Shown here: positions 1 to 9,247 of the stretch, piece after piece
Numbering within the stretch: position 1 is the first letter of the stretch
Layout: every line of letters begins with the position of its first letter
Assembly: GCF_000417875.1 (NCBI RefSeq)
Contig: NW_006920876.1
Coordinates: 859,827-875,268 of the forward strand
Direction of reading: 5' to 3'
Origin: Pseudozyma flocculosa PF-1
Lineage: Eukaryota > Basidiomycota > Ustilaginomycetes > Ustilaginales > Ustilaginaceae
DNA length: 15,442 nucleotides
Notes under the pieces: generated by a model
Told to the model about the DNA's origin: nothing
What the model saw: the letters and a program-made list of their open reading frames with translations, nothing else
Database searches by the model: none
Translations under genes and position numbers: made by a program

Positions 1-108
1 CGAGCGTCGGCGGCGGCGGCGGCGGTGCTGGTCGACGGAGTCCGGCCGGGCTCCGATGGGTCCGCCGAGCGAAGCGGCCAGGCTCAACGCGGCGAGGTGG
101 GAGGCCAT
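1..108 (-). CDS. Possible N-terminus of a secreted or membrane protein, cut by the left edge
   Basis: On the minus strand an ATG at 108-106 opens a frame of 36 codons that reaches the window edge without a stop. The first 20 residues read MASHLAALSLAASLGGPIGA, a short hydrophobic Ala/Leu stretch with small residues at its end, as in a secretory signal peptide. It is followed by a polar stretch and a run of seven arginines, which come from the (CGG)6 tract at 8-25. The codons are GC-rich in third position, like those of the pump gene. Against it: the start context is poor (C at -3), I see no clear TATA box close upstream, and 36 codons without a stop is unremarkable in GC-rich DNA. No family is recognisable. 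It could be an internal or random frame. Confidence 0.25.
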   Translation of the reverse strand, partial: MASHLAALSLAASLGGPIGARPDSVDQHRRRRRRRS

Positions 109-3100
109 CAGAGAGTAGGCGCCGGTACCGGTGGGCAGGCGGCGGTGGTCAGGACCGTGTGTCCTTGCCACGGTGGGGGTCGGCGCTGCGCGATGATGCG
201 CTGGGTGCGGCCGCAAGCAGACGCCGAGAATAGAAAAGCGTGCCCACACCAGGAGCGAGCCCAGTCGCCTGCCAAGAAGAGGAGACCGAGGCGAGGCGAG
301 GCGAGGCCAAGCATGCCGTTGCGTGCTCCGTACCGCACCTGTGCCGTGCCGTGCCGCGCCGCGCCGTATCCGCCCTTCCACCCGGCGGCGCGCTTCCCCA
401 CACGCACGGCGCACGCCGGACCTCTCCGCACCAGTGGGACGAGGACGTGTGAGGTCGAGCGGGGGAAGGAAGGAAGGGGGTGTAGGTAGAATGTCCTGTC
501 CTCCATCTCCTGGCTGGTGAAAACAGAGACCCAGGATGCAGAGGCGGGGATGCCAAGCAAAGAACGGAGAGGCCTAACCACGCGACGCTCCCAGACTACG
601 GTACGTACCGGTGCTGATGGTGGTGGAACGGGATATATCACGAGCTGGCGTTCGGTAGCGCACGATATGGAAGTCTAGCTTTTCTTGGCGACCGCCATTC
701 TCGAGCTGCGAGATAAGAAAGACGTGCGGGACAGTGTGAGGGATGAAGCGGGGGGCGGCAAAGGGGTCGGTAGGGAGGTTTAGTACGCTTCTTGGCGTCC
801 TACGCCCTCTCGGGGGGGCGTACGTGGCACTTTTCATTCTTGCAAGGAAAGTGACATCGGGTAGACCTCATATTGGGCGTTGGGCATGCTGGCCTGGCAA
901 GACCAACGTGCGGACGGTGGCGATGATGGCATCCACCCGCGCTCCGCCTCCTCATTGCAAGCATGCCATACATGCACTCCTGCTGGTGTGGCGCGAACGT
1001 GGCAGAGGAGGGACTTGGCTTGGCTTGGCGTGCCCCGATACTGCAACCGCCCCGGGACGCACAATCGGAAAGCGCTCGACTCGCAATCGCTCGCTCGCAT
1101 CGAGATCGGGTGAGAAATGGTCGAGCTTCGGCTCCGACGCCATCGCCGGAACCTCTGCCAGAGATTTTCTCGATTCGAGCTTCTCGACTTGCCCCAAACC
1201 CATGCATATGGCTGGCTGGGTGAGGCCGTTCCGTATCGATCTTGCGGCCCGCTCTCGCTCTGTCTCTGTCCGCGTGGCATTACGGCAAGGTCGACGGACG
1301 GCAGGAGAGATCCGACTACCTCCGTCGGTCGTCGTCGACCAACGAATGCCGTCGATCTCAGCTGGGTCCTGGAAAGAGGGAGCTGGGGTTCCGGCATGCT
1401 TGCATACCGCACCACACGACGGCAGAGCGGTCTGCGTCCTCTTTGACCAGGAAGGGGCCGCTGCGCCGTCTCCCTGACTACCGCCTGCCTACCTCAGCTC
1501 AGACGGAGGCCAGCGCGAACCTTTGCTTCGGCCCGGTCTGGCATACGGCGTTGGTCACGTATCCATGCCATCCTGTTGGCGCCCTGTCGGCGGAAGAGAT
1601 CGAGCTGCGGCTGCAGTCGTCGCCTTTCCTCTTCGTGTCGAAAAGCGACGAGCAAGACCGGATCCGGCATCACCTCGACCGCTGCCGCAGACGGCAGATG
1701 GGTCGATCTTGTTGCGCCTCGATACCGATTGCTCGAGAGACGAGTTAGTGGGCCTGGCAAGCGGTCAGGCTTGCGTGACCGGACCAACTCAGCCCACGGT
1801 GATTCGTCTCTGGTGAATCGACCGACCCGGGCGCGCGGCCACGGCGCCGTACGTTCGAGCACCTACGTACCGCGTATGTAGCAGCTCTATGGCGAGACGG
1901 GGCCGGCCTTGTCTCAAACCTCTTCGTCCCGGCCACGAGGGCTACCGCAGTGGACAGACGTCGTTCGGATCCGTCGTCGACAATTGTGGCGAGAGACTGG
2001 TCACCGCTGATCGCCGACCCAACGACCGGCCGGCAAAATCGAGGTGAGCCCGCCCGCAACCTCGTGGCGCCAAACCCCCCCCTCCCCTTTCTGAGCGAGC
2101 GTGCCCAGCCTGATCAGCCAGGTGCTCGCTCGCTCGCGTGCTCGTGGCTCTTTTTTTGTCTCGCTTCCTCGCCTGCCCGTCTTGGATCGGAGGATTTGCC
2201 GTCTGCTTCAGCCGGCCGTGCGCTGGAAGCCCTACCTGTAGCCCGGTTGGTCCCAGAGCTTTCGACTGTCCCCGGCCGACCGGCGTGCCTGCCGAAACCG
2301 TCCAGCGACCATACATGCGTCCTCGCTCAGGATCAAGCAAGACAGGCTAGGAAAACCCAAGCGGGAAAAGCCGACGAAATTCGACGAGGCCGGTCGTCTG
2401 TCGCAGCTCTCGCACACCCAGACCACCCCGCTGCCGCCGCCGCTGCCGTCGTCGTTGTCGCCGCCGACACCCACCGAGCGTCCCTCGCGCCTAACCCTTG
2501 ACCCACCTACATGCATGGCAGAGGACGAGCAAGCTGGGAGCGGTCAGCCAGCCACAGGTTTCGCCTGGCCAGGCCTGGCCATGTTCGCGTTGCCAGCGCC
2601 GTCGTCATCGTCGTTCGTTGTCGTCGCCCTTCCGCCCCGCCGCCTGCACCCTTCCCATCGGGAACCAGCATCCATCCATCCTGTAACCAGGGCGGACCAG
2701 GGCAGACTGGGCACGCCACCTCGCTGAACCCCTTTTGGCGGCGGCCAAACCGACATCGGCCCGCTGACAATTCGACCTGCTGGCCGTCGCTGCCCGCTCG
2801 CTCGCTTGCTTGCGTCCAACATCTCGACGGCCCCGAAGGTCGACCTTAGCTTGCCCGTCTTCTTCAGGCCACCGCCCCTCTCCTGTGGCCTGCCGGAAGC
2901 GCCGTACCGCCCCTAGCCCTCTGTGTCTACCAATCACCGGCGCATGGCTGCCATGCCGGAACAAAGGAGCCTATCGCCGGTCTAGTGGTTCGGTGTAGCA
3001 CGCGATGCCGTCCGCCCATCGCGCACCAGCTGCCCCGTACGCCTGGATACAGTACCTGTACGGCACCTTGTGTAGGTGCCCATGGGCCTCTCGACTGCCG

Positions 3101-4580
3101 GGAGTCGGACCATCGATGGACGGCATCGCCGCAGGCATAGCCAAAAATACTGTCTCAAGGATCACGACGAGGGGAGCGGCAGAAGGCGCGGCTGACAGCC
3201 TGGCCTAGGCTTGGCAGTCTCGCGCCGTGCGGCAGGCCAGTGGGGCCATCGGCCAGCGGCGGGCGACGGAGACGACGGGTCCACCCATGTTTGCGGTCTC
3301 GCCGTCGTGGCCAGCCAGCCACACATCGATCTTCCATCTGTCCCGTCAGGTGGGGTTCGCATCTCGCGCTCAAATCTCTCCACGCCGCCCGCCCGCCAGC
3401 CAGGCCAGGACTCGGTCCGCGGGGCCACGCCAAGGGATGGCTGCGGTGCGGTCCTAGCTCGGCCCCGCGTTTTGCCAAGAAGAACCCGGCTTCTCAGGTG
3501 GCGCGAGCCCTTCCTCAAGACTCTCGTTCGTGGCTCGCAACGGCGGCGGGCGGAACGATCCGAGCGAGCGGGATGCCATTCTTCGGGAACGGGAGGGCTG
3601 GTCTTGGCCTTCTGCCCTCTGCCCTGTGCCCTCAGCCCTGTATGGCCTACCATGCACCGTGCTGCCGGGCAACGTGGCGCCGCTGTCGCTACGATGCCGC
3701 ACGCATCCTTTCGCCTTGGCCCCGCAAGAGGGAGGCAAGGAAGCAAGCAAGCATGCAAGCAGGATCCTTGATCAGGCTGACTAGGGCTGAAGTGGCCAGA
3801 CCACGGAGAAGAGCGGTGGCGGCGCGGACCCGTCTCGGTGAGGAGCGGGACGACAGGGGGCAGACCAGGCACTCCTCGAGCCTCGGTACCGCAGCGAGCC
3901 AACCCAGACCAGACCAGACCAGACCAGGCCAGGCCCAGCCATGCCTGACGGGGTCTTGGCGGGGCGCAGAATACAGACATGCTGTGGTTCGGGTACGCCT
4001 GATATCAATCATGATCGCGAGCAAGGCGGGGCCCCGTTTCCTCCGGCTGGCGTCTTGGCGCCTCCTTGGTCTGGCCTGGGCCTCGCGTTGCTTGGCGCCC
4101 CATCCTTGCCAGAGGCAGGCTAGGCGGCGTCGGGAGTAGCGGCGACGCCGACGATATGATGACGGCAGCGATACCGTATCTCGACGTGCGGACGGCCCGT
4201 CAGTCACGGTGGTCTCCGTACCGTAGGCAGGCGCTTGATTGAGCCTTGGCATCGCAGGACCGTCTACATATCCAAGTTCTGCTCGACCCCGCGCCCCATC
4301 CCCACGATTCCACGACGGCTCGACAGCGTGAGCTCGAGGTTGCTTGATACGTCCGCTCGAGTGCCGTTCTTCTCGTCGAGATGGCGTCGCCGTTGCCATG
4401 TTCGACCCCGAGCTCGGCGTAGCCCTCATTCCTGCCAAGTCACGACGACGGCGGCGGCCACGGAGTCTCTGTCTGCTTTCGTAGACTTCATATCTCGCTT
4501 TCGACGACATGGTCCGAGCATCGCTAGACGAGGCCTTGGCAAGGCCAAGCCAACGATGACAAGGTCGGTCGGCAATCGAT
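109..4580. other. Long stretch with no defensible gene
   Basis: Open frames here are short or overlap on both strands, and none shows a recognisable domain, membrane segment or family motif. Their translations are rich in Arg, Ala, Pro and Gly, as random GC-rich DNA gives. Small simple repeats are present, such as four GAGGC units at 288-307 and GCTTGG runs near 1015. There is a perfect 16-bp palindrome (TGGCCAGGCCTGGCCA) at 2566-2581 and a 7-bp stem with 5-base loop (GGCACCT/AGGTGCC) at 3062-3080. I saw no tRNA with a proper B box. Decayed elements, untranslated RNA genes or an intron-rich gene with short exons cannot be excluded. Confidence 0.5.
3906..3935. repeat. Pentanucleotide tandem repeat AGACC/AGGCC
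   Basis: Four AGACC units (3906-3925) are followed by two AGGCC variants (3926-3935). It is a short microsatellite inside non-coding DNA. It creates Trp/Ser/Gly-rich false frames on the minus strand. Confidence 0.85.
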
Positions 4581-4630
4581 CCCAGCCCATCCCAGCCCAT
4601 CCCAGCCCATCCCAGCCCATCCCAGCACAT
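4581..4630. repeat. 10-bp tandem repeat, five units
   Basis: The decamer CCCAGCCCAT occurs four times without change (4581-4620) and a fifth time with one substitution (CCCAGCACAT, 4621-4630). The 10-bp period is not a multiple of three, and no gene is supported here. It is likely a young minisatellite with variable copy number. Confidence 0.95.
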
Positions 4631-5566
4631 CGCAGGCCTGGGCTGGTCCCCAGTTCTTGATTCGTATCGTATCCTCGAGAAGGGCGCTTGCCGCGCCAGA
4701 CCGGCAGGGTTCCGAGCAGTCCGGGGCACCGCACCCTTTGGGACCCTCTCCCTCCTGCCTCCTCCTTCGCCCCGAGGCGACAGCGGGCGCTCAGCAACGT
4801 CAAGCCGTGTACAGCGTGTCGGGCTTCGGCTGAACTTGCTTTGGACGGCCGCGAGGCACGCCCCTCAGACGAACGGTAAGGCACGGCGCGCCGCGACAAC
4901 GGCAACGTCGTCGTCGACAACGACAACGAGCCTCGCCTGGCCATCGCAAACGCAGCAAGGCGTTCGTTGCCATGCTTGACTCCGCCCGCTTTCCCTGAGG
5001 AACAGCGGGGTGGGGCGGTCGAGATCGAATCGGGTCCAACTCAAACCCCTGTCAACCTGCCCCTGCCTCTTCTTTGGGGCAAGCAGGGAAGCCCAGAAGC
5101 CAGGCAGGTGAAGGACGTGAGGCGAGGTTTCGTCGGCGCACCTTCGGGCCCCAGCGCGACCAGGTGAGGTAGGTATCCGGGTGTTCCCTGTTTACCTGCT
5201 GCCGTTATCGCATCGGCATCGGATCTGGCAGTTTGCTTCCCAAAACCACCTCGCCCCGATCGAACAAGGACGGGCATCTCGTCGAGAAGCGAGGCGAGCG
5301 CGGGGGTACCGGTAGCAAGAGGCCGATACGGGCGGTCCGCCATCCCATGGTGTTGACGAGGCCAGCGACGATGGTGGCGGGCCTTGTCAGGTAGCTCGAG
5401 CATGCAGCCGTAGCGCGAGCCCCTATCGACGACGCCCGCCGCGGCGGCCTCGCGGACAGAGGCAGCTACAGTAGCCCTCTCGCAGGAAGCATGACACCGA
5501 CCAGCGCCCGTCTCGTCCTTTTTGTCGTATGTGCTTGAACGTCGACACCGCCGCCGCGGCCGCCGG

Positions 5567-5581
5567 CTGCTGCTGCTGCTG
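5567..5581. repeat. (CTG)5 trinucleotide tract
   Basis: Five CTG units in a GC-rich setting. It gives a poly-Cys or poly-Gln stretch in false frames. No coding context is supported. Confidence 0.8.
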
Positions 5582-6016
5582 CCCGCATGCTCTAGCTTCC
5601 AGCGTGACCAGCTGTAGCCTGCCCGATGATGATTCTCGACTGACCAGGTGGACTGAGCGTGCGCCAGCGCAGCCGCCGCCGCATGCTAGAGCGTGGTTCG
5701 CTCGGCCCAAGGAACGGGCCGAGGGCCTTCCAGCGGTCGAGGCGGTCGCCGTCGCGAGCGCGATCCCTCACCTCACGGTGTGAGCCAGCTAAGGCACCTC
5801 GAGCCGGGTCCTCGGCCATCGTGATGTTCGGAAGGTGGGCGATACCCCTGCTGTACGTTGCGCATACGTGCTTTGTCTTCGAGATATGACGACCATCGGC
5901 CGCCAACGACGCGTACGTGCTGGCACTGCGCTGCTGGGACGAAGAACGCCGACCGGCGGCGACACCACCGCCAACAGGCCAGGGCAGCCGGCAGCAGCCT
6001 GCACCAGCCGCAGCCG

Positions 6017-6034
6017 CAGCAGCAGCAGCAGCAG
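6017..6034. repeat. (CAG)6 trinucleotide tract
   Basis: Six CAG units within a longer CAGC-rich stretch. One plus-strand frame reads poly-Gln here, but the surrounding frame has no other sign of being a gene. Confidence 0.8.
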
Positions 6035-6201
6035 CTCGCAGCGCTTCGGCCGGCCCAATGCGGGAGGACGGCGACGAAGACGACGCAGACGGCCAAAGTC
6101 GACGGTACCGTACGTCTCACTGCCCAGGTCACTGTACGTACGACAAGGTCGAGGCGGCGCTGGGTCGCTGGCTGGCGGTTGGACCAATCGCGCACGATGC
6201 G

Positions 6202-6246
6202 CCTTGCTTGCCTTGCTTGCCTTGCTTGCCTTGCTCGCCTTGCTCG
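6202..6246. repeat. 9-bp tandem repeat CCTTGCTTG, five units
   Basis: Three CCTTGCTTG units are followed by two CCTTGCTCG variants with no spacer. The 9-bp period keeps frame and so makes a Leu-Ala-Cys-type repeat in the overlapping open frames. That explains why those frames look long. Confidence 0.9.
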
Positions 6247-6463
6247 CGCGTTGCCTGGCCGTCCCAGACCTGTCTGCCAGCCTACAGCGGCGGGGCTCGG
6301 ACGCAGACGGACAGGAGGAGGCCACCGGACGCTGCAAGAGATGCCGCCGCCGTCGTTCCTCTGCATCGCGCTGCTGCATCTTCCGCCGCTCCCCGAGGCA
6401 GCCCTGCCCGCTTCCAGCTTCCAACCTGCTGTAGTTAGGCAGCGCTTGCTTGCCGTGCGTGCT

Positions 6464-6464
<1 letters not shown>

Positions 6465-6512
<48 letters not shown>

Positions 6513-6514
6513 CC
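6465..6514. repeat. (CCTG)12 tetranucleotide microsatellite
   Basis: An uninterrupted run of twelve and a half CCTG units, the longest pure microsatellite in the window. On the minus strand it reads as a Gln-Ala-Gly-Arg repeat, which inflates false open frames. A shorter relative lies at 8255-8274. Confidence 0.97.
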
Positions 6515-6987
6515 GCCACCAGCTCTTGCAGCGAGGAGCATACAGCAGCACCATCGACGCGACCTGGCGAGTTCGATCGCTCGATCTGGCCGTCCCTCGC
6601 CTCCCTTGTCTCATCATATCGCTCGCGGTCTTTTTGTCGGTCGTTCCGCCAGATGTCTGCCGGCAGGCGGGGACCGGGCACCGTACTGTACATAGATTCA
6701 GCACCCGTCGTTTCTAGGTACCGCGGGCCGTTGGCACAGGTGAAGAGCCAAGCATGGGCGGACGAGGGGGCGAACAAGCTGCTTGTACCGAAGAAACAGC
6801 ATCGAAGTTGCGTGCTGCGGCAGCGACGGAGGGGCTCCCTGCTTTGCCAGCTTGCCTGCTTGCTTGCCCGGCTGGCCTTGACACGGGCGGCCGTCGGTCG
6901 AGGGCGCCGAAGTTTCCCGCCCCTGCCCAGCCTGTCTAGCCCCACCCAACCTAACCTGCCTCGATCAGACGGCAAACTTGGCCGCGT

Positions 6988-7308
6988 CGTTCAATCCCAA
7001 TTTTGAATTCAACAGCTCGGGGATCTGCACGGCTGCATCCGCACGATACAAATTGGCCGCCTCCCTCGAATTGAACCAACCTCGAGGCAGCCAGCCAAGG
7101 CCGGGAGGCTAGGCAGGGTTCGACCGAGCGGTGACCACCGACGGGCCCCTAGCCTGGCCTGCCTGGCCCTAACCTAGGTTGGCGGCGCCGCGGTCCAACC
7201 CTCGGTTCAAATTCAAGTCAATTTCCGATCCCAAGCCTGCCCGCCGTCGATTTGAAAATTTAGCGCCAGCCTTGGCGGGGCGGGCCCTGTTATTACAATT
7301 TGTATTCC
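6988..7308. other. AT-richer island with clustered CAAATT/TTGAA motifs
   Basis: Within very GC-rich DNA this stretch carries several short AT-rich clusters at about 6990-7016, 7046-7074, 7201-7226, 7249-7262 and 7290-7306. They are built from related words (TTGAATTCAA, ACAAATTG, GAATTGAAC, TTCAAATTCAA, ATTTGAAAATTT). The words ATACAAATTG near 7047 and CAATTTGTAT near 7296 are exact reverse complements about 240 bp apart. No ORF or known element is visible. It may be a degraded repeat, a replication or matrix-attachment site, or chance. Confidence 0.4.
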
Positions 7309-8254
7309 AGTGGCCCAGAGATAAGCAGGCAGGATGGCGGCGGCGGCGGCGTCGTTGAATTCGGCCACGAGCTTGCCTTGCGTTGTTTCGGCTGCCGGCC
7401 CGTCCGCGCAATTCCAGAGGCAAGGCGCCGCTGACGGCCAGAGAGGGGGTCTAGCTTAGCCCCGGTCTTGGCTTTCCTCGCCCTCGCCTGCTGGCTCGTC
7501 GAGCGCGGCGCCGGCCAAGCCCACCCAGGTTTTCCAGGTTCAGTCCTCGCGCGAGGCGGCGCCGGGACTGCCTTATCCCAGCCTATGGCGCTCGCCCTCC
7601 TCCCCAGGCTGCCCTCTTGGCCCAGGGCCCGGGCCAGGGCCAAAGGGAGGCAGGGCCAGGCCTGGCGAGCGACATCGGAGGTTTCGGTCGGGCGGCTGTC
7701 AATCCGCCCAGGCCCCCTCGCCAGCGGCGAGCCCCCCTGCCTCGAGAGAAGGTGCGAGCCCAACGCAAACCTGCCAGCTTCTGCACAAGGGGAGAGGGGC
7801 AGCGTGGCCGGCCAGGCCAGCCGCAAACCCCCCTGTCGCTCTTCTCCCTGCCTGCCGCCCTCGCTCGACGGCTCGCCCGCCTGCCCGCCGTCGGCCTGGC
7901 CGCCCAACCTCGCCCGACGAAGGCGAGAATTTTTTTCTTCCTCGCTGCCGCCTGCCGCCTGCCGCCCTCGCCCTCGCCGTGCACCTGGTGGTTGGTGGTG
8001 TGCGTGGTGCGTGGTGTGTGGTGTTGCTCGACCTTGGCTCCCCCTCGCTGTGGGCTGGCTGGCTTGCTCGCCGCATGAGGAGAATCGACGCCCCTCGACG
8101 GCGGGAGGACGGCATCAGGCAGCGTGCATCCCGCCTGGGCGGGAGGAAGGGGCCCCCCAACCCAACCCTAGCCCTGGCCTGGCCTAGCCTGGCCCTGGCC
8201 GCTGGTGTTTTGGCCGGTCCAGCGCTATTTTGCGCTCTCGTGCTCGCTCGGTCC

Positions 8255-8274
8255 CCTGCCTGCCTGCCTGCCTG
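8255..8274. repeat. (CCTG)5 microsatellite
   Basis: Five CCTG units just upstream of the pump promoter, the same motif as the long tract at 6465-6514. Confidence 0.85.
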
Positions 8275-8405
8275 ACTGCCTAGGGCTCGGGGGGCCCGAA
8301 GACGACGGGGGGCACCTCGCTGGCCCCAGCCTCCAGCCTGCTGCTCGTCGGCGCTCGCTCCGCCCCCTCTCCAGCCCCTGATCGTCGCTGGATCTTCCGG
8401 CGACC

Positions 8406-8540
8406 GAATAAAACGGCCCTCGACCATCCTCCCTCCCCTCGACCGCACCCACCCCCTCTTCACCTTCTTCCCCTCCCTTCCCTTCCCTCCGACCCATCCT
8501 CCTCACCCCCCCTTCTCCTGGCCGCCCGTGTCTTTTGATC
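8406..8540 (+). promoter_or_regulatory. Probable core promoter of the proton-pump gene
   Basis: A TATA-like word (GAATAAAAC, 8406-8414) is followed by about 100 bases of almost pure pyrimidine on the plus strand (about 8420-8520). Strongly expressed fungal genes often have this arrangement, with transcription starting in or just after the CT-rich tract. From here to 8722 there is no ATG, consistent with a 5' leader exon. The exact start site cannot be read from sequence. Confidence 0.45.
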
Positions 8541-8722
8541 CTTCCTTCAGCGAGGAGCATCGAAAGACCGCTTCGTTTCTCGAGAGACTCTTTTCCGCCC
8601 CACCCCGAAGAGAGCCCCGCGAGAACCTCCCTCCTCCCGCCGCCGCCGCCGACCTCGACCTCGACGACGCCGAACAAGGTTCCTCTCTCGACACGCTCAG
8701 GCAAGTACATTCCAGCTAACAG

Positions 8723-9050
8723 GTGAGCATCGCACGCGCACGCGAACGACGTTGAGCACGGCGTTCCGGAGGCGGCCGCTGCCATTGCCTCGACCGAGAG
8801 TGAGGGCCTGCGCCCGACTGGCGGCCTTGCCGGATTGCCCACATGCGAGCGTGAGGCGTCCAAGCAACCTGCTTGGCTGGAATGGGAGCTCGATGACGGG
8901 CAGGTGGGGCTGACCTTCATCTCGCCCTCCGACGCCGCGCGGTCATCCTCGGGCCGGGCCGAACGAAGTTTGGCGCATCTCGATTATTGGCGCACCGTCG
9001 ACTGACCCACCTGTGCTCCCCCCTTTTGCTGCCTTCATTGCGCCAATCAG
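8723..9050 (+). other. Probable intron 1 in the 5' leader of the proton-pump gene
   Basis: The donor AG|GTGAGC at 8723 is a strong fungal 5' splice site. A CTGAC branch-site match lies at 9002-9006, followed by a pyrimidine-rich tract and an acceptor CAG ending at 9050, 45 nt after the branch A. The interval holds several ATGs (for example at 8842 and 8881), whereas the flanking leader sequence has none, so removing it leaves an ATG-free leader. An alternative is one longer intron from 8723 to 9244. Confidence 0.5.
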
Positions 9051-9108
9051 CCCCTGCAACTGATCGATCGCTCCTACAACACCACTCCGGCCTCAGCCCC
9101 GACAAGCA

Positions 9109-9244
9109 GTGAGCATCGCCCAGTTGTCCCTTTCTTGCTCCGTTGAAATACTGGCGGCCCTCTCGGGCTTCCCACGTCGGAGCAGTTCTCTGACCGTCCT
9201 CCCTCCGCTGCTCTTGCTCGCCTCGCCACCGCCACCGCCCGCAG
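9109..9244 (+). other. Probable intron 2 in the 5' leader, ending just before the pump start codon
   Basis: A second donor GTGAGC at 9109 shares 11 identical bases (GTGAGCATCGC) with the donor of intron 1. A CTGAC branch match lies at 9190-9194, followed by a pyrimidine-rich stretch and an acceptor GCAG ending at 9244. That leaves only ACC before the ATG at 9248. The implied middle leader exon is 58 nt (9051-9108). If only one intron exists, this acceptor would still pair with the donor at 8723. Confidence 0.5.
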
Positions 9245-9247
9245 ACC

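Larger units (their letters stand above)
4631..8405. other. Low-complexity region with no defensible gene, upstream of the proton-pump promoter
   Basis: This stretch carries many short tandem repeats and CCTGG/CCAGG/CTTGC-rich sequence, densest from about 5560 to 8280. The longer frames on both strands (for example about 5773-7006) run straight through these arrays and translate into Cys-Leu-Pro-Ala or Gln-Ala-Gly-Arg repeats, so I treat them as artefacts. No domain is recognisable. The last few hundred bases probably belong to the upstream regulatory region of the pump gene, but I cannot point to a defined upstream activating site. Confidence 0.5.

Noticed and set aside
3689..4729. 346-codon minus-strand frame
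   Set aside because: It has no recognisable motif, its composition is Arg/Ala/Ser/Pro noise, and it includes translated AGACC and CCCAGCCCAT tandem repeats.
5773..7006. Long overlapping frames on both strands (about 380-400 codons)
   Set aside because: They run through the CCTTGCTTG and CCTG arrays and translate to simple repeats. Both strands are open over the same bases and neither has a recognisable domain or a clear promoter.
8225..8920. 231-codon minus-strand frame upstream of the pump
   Set aside because: It lies antisense to the predicted promoter, leader exon and intron of the pump. Its Glu/Gly-rich parts are the complement of the pyrimidine-rich promoter tract.
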